Part shown: positions 43,990 through 53,589 of the stretch, one piece after another
Layout: each line of letters begins with the position of its first letter
Numbering within the stretch: the stretch's first letter is position 1
Assembly (NCBI GenBank): GCA_016271365.2
Contig: CM028129.1
Coordinates: forward strand, 462,782,501 to 462,846,500
Reading direction: 5' to 3'
From: Neoceratodus forsteri
Lineage: Eukaryota > Chordata > Ceratodontiformes > Ceratodontidae
DNA length: 64,000 bases
Notes under the pieces: model-generated
What the model was told of the DNA's origin: nothing
Seen by the model: only the letters and a program-made list of their open reading frames with translations
Database searches by the model: none
Program-made: the position numbers and the translations under genes

Positions 43990-45330
43990 GGAAAGTTGGC
44001 CATGTTGGACATGTTTTTTGAACTTCAGCTTGCACACCTTGAAATCCTCCACTCATTTTGCTGCATCTATCATATCCCTGACCACGAAGATTGTTAAGGT
44101 CCAGGCTGACTTCCTTAAGACTGCTAAGAAGAGTGTGAGTAAGCCCACTGCCTGATAAGTCATGAACAACAGGGAAGAAAAGAAAGTGTTCCACTGTGTT
44201 ATCATTCTTCATGTATCATACAGAAGCAGAGAACTGTTCTTGAATAGAAATATCTGTACTCTTATCTGTATGAACACTGAAATATTTAGCTCAGTTAACT
44301 TCTTTTACTATTTGTTCTGTGACTATTTTGTAACATTCTTCAAGGATTGTATTTTGTGACTGCCAGTTTATGTATGTTGCATGTGCTCAACTTGTTGCTA
44401 AATGTTGTGCTAAAATTTCTCCTGCTTCAAGTCCCAGTCTAAGAGCTGCCCGGAATATACCTTCATTGTTTTTTGACTTTTCGTTAGGATCAAGTGGTCC
44501 ATAATCATGATGATCCCTAAGGGGCAATTCCTGGCTACTTCAAATAAGGACTTTCTGAATGATAGGAACAAGATGTTTATAGTTTTCTTTTACTGTCCTC
44601 AATTGGGCATTATCAAACATATTTCTTATAGCTTCTCTTTCGCCTGTGAAATATTGTGCAAAGCAATCTGCTTCCTTCTTAGCTGCCATGTGATACTCAG
44701 TACATGGATATTTATTAAAAATTTCAATAGTATCTTTGTATTTATGAAGTGATTCAGTAACCAAGGTTTGAACAGCCTGTGAGTTGCCTTTCCCTACACT
44801 AATCTTTTGCAAACAGCACACAAATTCTGCAGAAACCACCATGTGCAGCACTATATGAACGCCATGGAAATCTGGACAACTACAGTATCTGGAAAGAACA
44901 ATTTTTACTTCCTTGAGGAACTAGGGGAAAAGAGAAAGTTGTATCAGGACTCCAAGCTGATTTTAGGAGGGAATATTTTTGATCATTACTTATGTTCACT
45001 TTCTTATCAGTAAAATGCCCAGTATCTAAACTATGAGGAACTGTTAAGAATCTGTCAGCAATGGAATTATCCACTGTAATATACATGCACTCTGATGTGT
45101 CAGCAGCAGATTCAACAGGAAATTCAGAAGGAGGTGAGTTTATTGTTGATGCAGGTGTTAAGAAAGATACAGGCAATTTTTCTGGAGGATTCAAAACAGT
45201 CTCTTTCATGGAGTCTCCGCTGTTGTTACTTGGACCACATAAATTAGAATTGGAGGACTGTGAATCTCCTGCTCTGCCCACTGAGAAAAAAGTCATAATA
45301 AATGATTGCTTACTTCTTTTCCTCATATTT
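43990..45330 (-). pseudogene. hAT-superfamily transposase (DUF4371/ZMYM1-like), 3'-truncated
   Basis: 45326-44880 begins MRKRSKQSFIMTFF, ends KYSLLKSAWSPDTTFSFPLV, and leads into a TTF-type zinc-finger start. 44851-44540 gives EADCFAQYFTGEREAIRNMF and KENYKHLVPIIQKVL. Frames further down give ECYKIVTEQIVKEVN, AKYFSVHTDKSTDIS (first catalytic aspartate region) and LDLNNLRGQGYDRCSKMSGG, all typical of this transposase group. The match ends at about 43990, before the Cys/His and C-terminal dimerisation parts. Several frameshifts. Confidence 0.8.
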
Positions 45331-45488
45331 GCAGTAAAGCTGACACAGATATATTAACTGAGGCAGAATTTCTTTTAATAAAGAAGTATTAATAAAGTAT
45401 TGTGTTGTTGAGAACTTATTTGATTTCAAACACTTGTATAAGACTTATCTTCATGGAAGACTAGGAGATTGATAAGTGCTCAAAATAA

Positions 45489-45896
45489 GTGTCAGTGGCT
45501 CAGCAGATTGCACATTCATCTCTGAGGCAGGAAGAGCTGAAGATTGTCGGTTCAAGCCCCACACCAGGCAGCTGGGATAAAAATTCCAGTTCTGGCACTG
45601 TAGTACATCATGAGGGGATGCTGCACTTCTAAGGTGATATCTTTCAGATACGTTAAACCAAGGTTCCCATTTGCCTTTTCTAGTCATTTTTCAGGTGGAT
45701 GTTAAAGATCCAATGGCACTTCTTGAAAAGAGTAGGGTGATTTCCCTAGTACCCTGGCCAAAGTTCCCCCATTCACTAAAAATACCACCAACAGCTTAAT
45801 CTGGTTCAGTTTCAGTTGGCTACCATCTGTAGCAAACCCCTCCCCAATGCTGAGGCTGAAAATAGGCAGAATTGTCTAGCCTTCCTTTCCCAGTCA

Positions 45897-45928
<32 letters not shown>

Positions 45929-45930
45929 CA
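45489..45930 (+). repeat. tRNA-derived SINE with vertebrate core (V-SINE-like)
   Basis: A box-like TGGCTCAGCAG (45496-45506) and B box GGTTCAAGCCC (45549-45559) form a pol III promoter, 43 bases apart as in tRNA. The body that follows contains GATATCTTTCAGATACGTTA and GGATGTTAAAGATCCAATGG, then CACTTCTTGAAAAGAGTAGG, a conserved core found in vertebrate SINEs. The copy ends in a (CTAA)n run (45898-45928). Confidence 0.75.
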
Positions 45931-46019
45931 AGCATCTTTACTGGCAAACAAAGGTCAATGCAGTGTGAAACCCTCTAAAATATCATTGTAAAGACTTATG
46001 ATGTCTAGTCCTAGATTAT

Positions 46020-47088
46020 CAGGAGGACCTATGTAGCTGTCAGGCTGCAGCAGAATATATTGGTCACACTTCATAACATAAATCAACTTTTAACTGACAT
46101 CAAAATGCTAATTATTCTTAACAGTTTGAGGGAAAAGGTGTGTCTTTTCACTCACTAGTGAGTTATGAAAAACATGTCTGTACTGGCAAACAGGCTGCCA
46201 CACACTCTGATGTCCTTCTAAGTTTGTTTAAACACTTCTGAGCAACACAATAAACAGTGAACTGTCAGTATCAGCACTTATGCAGCTGGCAGGCCACGGC
46301 AGAATAGACTGGAGTGAAATCAACTTTTAATTGACAGCAAGCTGTAAATTACTCTGAGTAAGAATCTTGAGGGAAGAAATGTATTTTCACTTACTAGTGA
46401 GTTACGTAAAAAAATGCCTGTACTGGCAGATGGAGTGCCACACACTCTGACACCCCTCTAATTTTTTTAAACACTTATGAGCAACATAAAAAATTGTGAT
46501 GTGAACAGTCAGTGTCAGCACTTATGCAGCTGGCAGACAACACCAGAATATACTGGATGGAGAAAAACCAATTGTTAATTGACAGCAAGGTATTAATTAC
46601 TATGGGAAAGGGTAAGAGTCTCTAGGGAAGAAATGTGAGTATTGTTGTCAACTTACAGTACTGAGTTACAAAAAAATGCTTGAACTAGCAAATGGAGTGC
46701 CACATACTTTGATGCCCCTCAAATTTTTTGTAAACACTTCTGAGTAACACATGCAGTGAACAGCTAGTGATACATACATAGATACATAGAAATTGTCTGC
46801 AGATAAGGACTGCTAGGCACATCTAGTTTGCCCAGTGTCAGCACTTATGCAGTTAGCAGGCCACAGCAGAATATACTGGATGGAGAGAAATTAACTTTTA
46901 GTTGACAGCAAGATATACATTACTCTTGATAAGAGTCTTCAGGGAAGACATGTGCTTTCCCTTACTAATGAGTTACGTAAAAACAAAAAAAATGCTTGTA
47001 CTGGCAGATGGAGTGCCACACACTCTGACACCCCTCTAATTTTTTTAAACACTTATGAGAAACACAGCAAACAGTGAACAGTCAGTGT
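46020..47088. repeat. Tandem array of about four 243-bp units
   Basis: The anchor CACTTATGCAGCTGGCAG recurs at about 46272, 46515 and 46840, with a diverged first copy at about 46029. Each unit also has TGACAGCAAG, GTGAGTTACGTAAAAAA or its relatives, and GCCACACACTCTGACACCCC. The fourth interval is longer by about 75 bases because a CR1 tail is inserted at 46766-46835. Confidence 0.82.
46766..46835 (-). repeat. CR1 3'-tail fragment nested in the tandem array
   Basis: ATACATAGAAATTGTCTGCA, then GATAAGGACTGCTAGGCACA and TCTAGTTTGCCCA, corresponds to the last 60-70 bases of the CR1 copies elsewhere in the window. Confidence 0.75.
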
Positions 47089-48554
47089 CACTGATTGAGA
47101 TTCTGCTAACTGCTTCAGAATCTGAAGCAATTAAAATTAAGGGAGCACACATACAGCAGTGAATCAGTGATCTCAGATTTAATCCTCCAGAAAAGTTCTG
47201 ATTTCCCCTCCCCACCCCTGATTACACACTGTCTGCTACAGGAATACTAGATGGGAAACTATGCAGACCCAGTGTGTTCTGTCTCAGAGAGGCTCTGATT
47301 CCCTCTAACCTCGAGAGCAAAGCTCGAGAGGTGTGTAGGATTATGAACCCCGAGGTGGCAGAACACACTGGTAATGCATAAAGTTGCTCATCCTGTATTT
47401 GTGTACTATATAGTATTAAGTGAAATGTGTGCATTTTCCCCAGAGACCCCATCCAATGAAATACATAGAAACCTATTTGCTTTTGCCTAGATTGGCAAAC
47501 AGTTTTACTTCATTAAAGTTCTTAATTTCATACACTGTTTGTCATCATCATCATCAACATCATTCTTATTTACATAAGCATTTCTTTACAAATCTTCCAT
47601 TTCATCAATTTCATATATATCCCTAACCATTATTTTATATACATATCTTATATATAAATATACACATTCATGCCTTGTAATTCTTTCCCATTTATTTTAT
47701 TTCTTCTTCCCCCATATGTACACATGGGGGACCACTCTCCTTATCTTCTTTTCTTCTCCAGGCACTAATGTACTCTACTGTCCTGTATTTGCAGCCTTCT
47801 GTGTCCACCTGTCAGCCCCCTCCCTCTTCCCCCCAATTCTTAATTGCCTTCCTTAATTGCCTTCCTTTCATTTTCTTCCTTATGACCGTCCACCTTCGGT
47901 CGACCCTCTATGCCCCCTTTTGGCATACCCAGAAATGGTGTCCACAATACCAGTTTGCCACCTGTCCACCTTTGGGTGCCTCCAACAAGCTTTCAGCTGG
48001 GTGGGTGGAAGGAAAACTCTATCACTAGCAAAAAAGTGAGGTCTGAGACTCTCAGAATCTGGTTTTAAACCCCTTAAACTCCTCCCCTTTAGCCCAATTT
48101 TGGTCCAAACATTATCTCCATTTGCTCTTCTAAGCTCCACCCATTTTGTGACCTCTCTTGTGAGGTCACTGGCCTCTAGTCCCTCCCATATTAGGGCACA
48201 TTTTAACCACTACTGTTCCTTCCCTTTGACTCTGCTCCCATCCTGGTGACCTCACTTATGTGGACACCTGCCTCTCCATCCCCGCCCCCCTCCCAACAGC
48301 TGCCACCAGGCCAGCCCCATTGGCAAAGGCTCAGGGAACAACAGGGCCTGCCATTTGATGCTGACAAACTTCAATGTGTTTTTTTTTTCTCTTTTACAAT
48401 GAATCTGACTTGTGCAGTCTCTAGACAGACTATTCTACCTCAGAAGGGTACAATCACATTCCATGACCTTTGAACTGTGGTAAAACAGCATTTTGAAAAG
48501 GATGGATTTCTATATAGTACAATGCTCCACTATACACTATAGAGATGCACAGCC
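47089..48554. other. Mostly unassigned sequence
   Basis: A copy of the next array's unit is at 47088-47145 (GAGATTCTGCTAACTGCTTC). CAT repeats lie at about 47540-47560. No gene is supported; the pyrimidine-rich open frames at 47768-48040 look compositional. Confidence 0.4.
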
Positions 48555-49130
48555 TGCACTGGTGACTGAGATTCTATCTGCTTCAGAAGTTGAAGCAAAT
48601 TATTAAGGCACTGGCAGCACAAACAGTAATCTTGGACTCAGTCCTCCTGAAGAGTCTTGATTTTTCCCTCCCCGACCATACACTGTCTGTCCTACAACAA
48701 CAAGATGCACTGGGTGGGCTGGCCACTGACTGAGATTCTGGCTGCTAAAGAAGCTTCAGAATTTGAAGCAATTTTAGTTGCAAGTGAAATTAAGAACACA
48801 TACAGACACCCAGCAAATGAGACTGTGATCTACCAAAAGTTAACAGAAGTTGTTTTAGATTTTCTGGCTGCTAACTTCAGAACTGAAGCAATTTTTTTAA
48901 GCAATAAAGCAAACAAAATTAACTAAGCACACAGACTAGTCACACAGTGAGTCAGACTATGTGATCTAAATCTGTCAGAAGAGAAGAGTGAACAGAAACT
49001 GTTTTGAGATTCTAGGTTTCTTTTCTGGCTGCTGTTAAGCTTCACAATTTGAAGCAAAAATGTAAGCAAAGCACACATAATCACAGAATGAGTCAGACTG
49101 TGTGATCTGGCAGAAAACGTGAAGTTGTTT
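48555..49130. repeat. Imperfect tandem repeat, unit about 150 bases
   Basis: The motif GAGATTCTGGCTGCT...TTCAGAATTTGAAGCAA occurs at about 48567, 48731, 48858 and 49008, with GTGAGTCAGACTATGTGATCT following in later units. The units are strongly diverged. Confidence 0.6.
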
Positions 49131-50159
49131 TTGTTTGAATTGCCCTCTGGTTGTCTGAACAACTAACACTAGCAACATCTCTTTCTCTGCAGTTTGAGTG
49201 ACTGTCTCTGTACAATTAATGCATGGAGCACTGACTGGAGCAGCACCACTTGGCAGCATTTGTTGATGACTCCAACTCCCAGAATTGGCTGCTAATGCTG
49301 CAACTCCAAATTGATGGCCTCTGATTGACACAGGTGTTCACACCACCAGTACACCGACCTGACTGGACCAGATCCTCCTTCCAGCGCAAGCTCTGTGTGT
49401 GCATGGCACTTTGGCGATTAGGTGATACATCCAAACACATACATACATGATTCAAGTGTGTGTGTGTGTTTGGATGCAATTACATCAGATGTAAAGTGAT
49501 TCTCTCTCCACCCCCCCACCTTGTGTTGGGGCAGGCTAAGATGGTATGCATTGAAACACCACTGCCACTGGGTGTCAAACATAAGGTTATTTTTTTTTCA
49601 ACTCTATTTGTTCACCTGGTGGTCCGGGGCACCTCTCAAGCTGGCTCGCTCGGTGTTCCCCCAACTGATCACCTGAACCACATCCCCCGATTGAGACATC
49701 GGGATCAGGAGCCCCTGCTCTCCTGTCAGACCCATACAGGAGGAGGCTTAGGATCCCCAGGGGGTAGGGTTGGGATCATGGCCAGCATTGAACATGTGGG
49801 GATCGGCACCCAGAGACCAGCCGTTGTCTCATCCGGACATCAGGGGTATTTTTCCTTTTTCTCTCTTGGAGTGTGGTATGCAATGATGCCTGACACAGCT
49901 GCCCTGCTTGTGTCTGCCGCACTCTACCCCTTGCATTCTGGCTGGTGTCCCTGCAGTGTCCCTGATCTCCATTGGGGCTCACCAGAACACCGAACAACCC
50001 TGGAGCCCTCCCCAGGGAGAGTAGAACTGTCCTCCAGATGCTCAGTCTTCTCCCTCCTCTGCTGGCCCCCATCAGCCTGAGTCTGTCACTGAACCTGGGT
50101 TACTGGCATGGCACGAGGTGTGGCATCCAGCTCCTCAACCTTCCGTGCCCTCGGACCAG
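49131..50159. other. Unassigned sequence
   Basis: A 206-codon open stretch on the plus strand (49460-50080) shows no domain, signal peptide or codon pattern I would trust, so I do not call it. Confidence 0.35.
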
Positions 50160-50405
50160 CTCAGACATAAAGGTTAGAGTGTTTGATGCGTGGAACTGCC
50201 TTCCTGGGGAGGTTGTTGGGGCTAAAACAGTGGGGGAATTCAAACATGCATGGGACAGACACAAGACAATTGTAGTGGGGGGTGGCAGAAAGTAGGCTGC
50301 TGGTTAACTAAAATCTGCAGCTTATCTAGTAGGTAGGGAAATGGGCAGACTGGGTGGGCCAAGTGGTCCTTATCTGCCGTCAAAGTCTGTGTTTCTATGT
50401 TACAT
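50160..50405 (+). pseudogene. CR1 LINE 3' end, forward orientation
   Basis: It encodes only the last ORF2 residues (VFDAWNCLPGEVVGAKTVGE, then FKHAWDRHK), followed by the CR1 tail GGTCCTTATCTGCCGTCAAA ending CTATGTTACATAC. It is the only CR1 copy here on the plus strand and belongs to the tail subfamily of the 33034 copy. Confidence 0.85.
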
Positions 50406-50612
50406 ACAAAAAATCATCATATTCTACTGGGTCCATATTCTTAAAGCAGTAGTGTAAAACCACTAGAACAGTGAGCTACATTACATTCTCCATAAGAGAA
50501 AAGAAAAGGTGGGTCAAAATGCAAAACTGTGAGACATTTGTCACACTTCTCCTCTTAGAAATTAACAGTCATATAAATATATGCATATTCTTTGCATAAC
50601 ACTACGTTAATG

Positions 50613-51010
50613 CAGACAATAGGGTTGTAAAATGCAAAGCGCACAAAGACGGGAAATGAAAAACATTAGGGATTTGGGTCTCTGGAGTATTGCTAAGTCA
50701 GTGGTGGGGTCTTACTAGGGGTTATCATATCTAATGCCCACCCCATCCCCCCAGCCCATAGCCTCCTATCCAAAGCACAAGACACAGCTCCAAACTACTG
50801 CCTCATAGTGATACAGTATGGCCAACATAATCTGTCAGAGCTTTCTTCATGCAGGGCCCAAAGACATCACATTTGACCTCACCTGATCAGGGGAGGGGTG
50901 GGTATTAGGTTGACAACCCCAAGTAAGATGGTAGACCCTACCACTGATTTGCCAATACTCCGAAGACCCAAATCCCTAATGTTTTTCAATTTCTGTCTGC
51001 CTTAACATTG
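50613..51010. repeat. Fold-back (inverted-repeat) element
   Basis: The left arm (AAAAACATTAGGGATTTGGG, then TCTCTGGAGTATTG, 50660-50695) is the reverse complement of the right arm (CAATACTCCGAAGACCCAAA, then TCCCTAATGTTTTTC, 50954-50988). Weaker pairing continues inward to about 50730 and 50920. A MITE-like non-autonomous element; the superfamily is not determinable by eye. Confidence 0.7.
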
Positions 51011-51369
51011 TTTTTTACAAATTATTTCCATTCTTTTTGTGATAGTGGAATTGTATCCTCATTTGTGCAGGTCCCATCAGGACATGCACAAAATAAGATT
51101 AATACAGTATTGGAGACAATCCTGAACCAGTGCATGGGCCTAGCAGGCCCCGGCACACATGTCGATACCTAGTGGGTGAGGTTCCCCTACCCAACACAGG
51201 GTGTGGCATCTGTGCCAACACACTGCTATGTCCCTACCCAAGCCAGGGCTGGTGCTGCATGGTGCAGCACCTTCCCCATCAGCCTTGTCCCAGTAAACTG
51301 GCTCACTGAGTTCACACTTGAACTCAGCTTACTGGCATGGTAAGGCAACGCGTTCCCCAGTGGTGCAAC

Positions 51370-52960
51370 AGACATCCCTGCAAACAATGTTACTTAATAC
51401 AATTTTTGTTTTTTAATATTTTGACCCCAAACACTCAACATAGTGTTCTTATGATCCCACCACATAAACCCCATAGGTGAAACTGTTCAAATCTGTGCTG
51501 AGCCACCATTACGCACCACAGGTGCAAAAACATGTTTCAGACAAGATCTGAAAAATGACTGCTCTACTGTTCATGAGGTGGCGTGAAAAAATGTCTAGGT
51601 TAAATATTTGGAGTCAAAATATTGAAAATTACCAAAGTCATGAATGTGCATAAAGACATTTCAATGAATGCATGCAACTCGGTCATTTTTAGGAATTCTT
51701 TTCACCAAATATTCAACATGGCCTTTTAGGGAACCCACCTCATGAACACTGTTGGTAAAATTTTGTTATTCAGTCCTGAAAGGTGATTTTGTGCCACCAC
51801 AGTGTAATCACCTATCTGGTCCGATTAACAAAATGACAGTGACACTATTCATGAGGTGGGGTCCCAAAAAGGTCTTGTTGAAAATCTGATGAAAAAATTC
51901 AAAAAACTGGCAATGATATCAAAATAAGTTCAAAACACCATTGAAATACATTATACGGCACTGACCTGTGTTCCTCAGTTTGTGGTTAGGCTGCAGACGT
52001 GTCCCGGTCCATGGAAGATATCAGCATTCAACCTCTGATAGTAAGTATAAGGTAAGGGGGGGTGTGGGATGGTGGGTGCTCAGCAGGAGGGGAGGGATGG
52101 GGGAGGGGATGGTGAGGATTATGAGGGACAGTTTTCTTTATTTTAGGGTTTAAAAAAATTAAAGACATTGTGAGACATTTTTTTTCTTTTCAGATACTGA
52201 TTCAAACAAGAATTTTCAGATAATATGTATGTGTATTGGACAACTAATCATTTTCAACATTGTATAAATGTCCGCCTTAACTATTTTTTTACATATGCAA
52301 ATATTTTAAAATTGTATAAATGTGCGATGTATGAGTTTGTTCATCCAACGGAATGATGCTGGTTTTCAGATTTGTGAAATCTATGTATTAGATTAGAGTT
52401 ATGTTTTTAAAACACAGGACCACCTTGTAAATATGACCTTTTGTCCTGATGGTGTGATGTCAACTTTCCTGTATAAAAATAAAGATGTTACTACTACTAC
52501 TACAAATAAATAAAACTATTTCAGGACACACTGTCCAAGCTGTTGGGAGGTGTACATGTGAACATAGGGACTGGGCCTCCCCAATGTTGGCACTTAATAA
52601 AAAAAAAACTGTCTGAGGAGCATGGGGTATCTGACAGGTGGCTATCCCTATGTCGGATCATATACAAAAAGGGATATTTAAATAAATAATAATAAAAAAT
52701 AAATAAATACATGAATAAATACACTGCCATCAGGGACTGTGGCTCCCGGTGTGCAGATACAGTTCAAGACAGTGGCACAGTCAGGATGGTGGGGCTATAA
52801 CGACCGTAGGCCCGTCCCTGACACAGGAGTCATGATGCATCTAGTTTTTTTACTATATGGCACATCTGTCGTTTGTTAGTAAATGACAGCTGTGTCATAT
52901 AAGGCAACCAGCTGTTGTCTTACTATATTTGGCTCATACTTCATTACCTCAGTTCATGGC
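51370..52960 (-). repeat. Family X copy, inverted
   Basis: It reads the family X parts in reverse: tandem-unit motifs (CACCAAATATTCAACATGGC, CCTCATGAACACTG), then the box (TGCAGACGTGTCCCGGTCCA at 51992), then AGTAAGTATAAGG and a pyrimidine tract ending TTTTAG at about 52145. The part to 52960 includes (AAAT)n and a block shared with 53320-53470. Confidence 0.65.
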
Positions 52961-53530
52961 TCAGCTTTGGAGAATACAGAGGAATCTTGGTCCACAGAGG
53001 ATGACAGCATATGACCCTGGCAGGTAAGTATAGGGTAAGCAGGGGTGCTCAGTGTGAGGGTCGGGGTTGGGGAAGAGGAACAGCAGTGATGATGAGGGAC
53101 TGTTTTCTTCATTTCAGGTTTAAATAATTAAAAAAAGACATTGGGGACGGTTTTCCTTTTTGCAAGTATACCTATGAAATTAATCTATTTTGGGACAGTG
53201 GGGGTGGGCTCCCCAGTGTCCCACCCTGCTTGGGGGTGGTTGAATTAGATGAAACAATGGGTTGAGGGGGCAGGCAGCATCCGACATTGGGGGTGAGCAT
53301 CCTGGTGTCAGACTCTACAAATAAATAAATAAATACACTGCCACTGGTGATCGGGGCCCCGGTGTGCAGATACAGTTGAAGGCACTGCACAATCAGGATG
53401 GTGGGGCTACAATGACAGTAGCCTCATCCCTGACCTTCAAGTCACAACAGCAGCAGCAGGGGCTGCACTACTGTATATGACACAGCTGTCATTTATTTAA
53501 GACAGCTGTGTCGTATAGTGCAAGCTGCTG
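52961..53530 (-). repeat. Family X fragment, inverted, tandem to the previous copy
   Basis: It repeats the order seen at 51990-52900: box-like start, CAGGTAAGTATAGGG at 53018, TTTTCTTCATTTCAGG at about 53103, (AAAT)n at about 53318, then GTGTGCAGATACAGTTGAAG and CAGGATGGTGGGGCTA. The two copies are direct duplicates of about 0.5-0.9 kb. Confidence 0.65.
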
Positions 53531-53589
53531 ATTTTGCAAAAATTCAGTTATGAACAGAACGTTAATTGTTTTGAACTGCGCATGCTCAG

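Noticed and set aside
45489..45570. A functional tRNA gene
   Set aside because: A and B boxes are present, but a cloverleaf is not supported and the sequence continues into a SINE body.
49460..50080. 206-codon plus-strand open frame
   Set aside because: No domain, no splice or promoter context, and the minus strand is also open over part of it; runs up to CR1 sequence.
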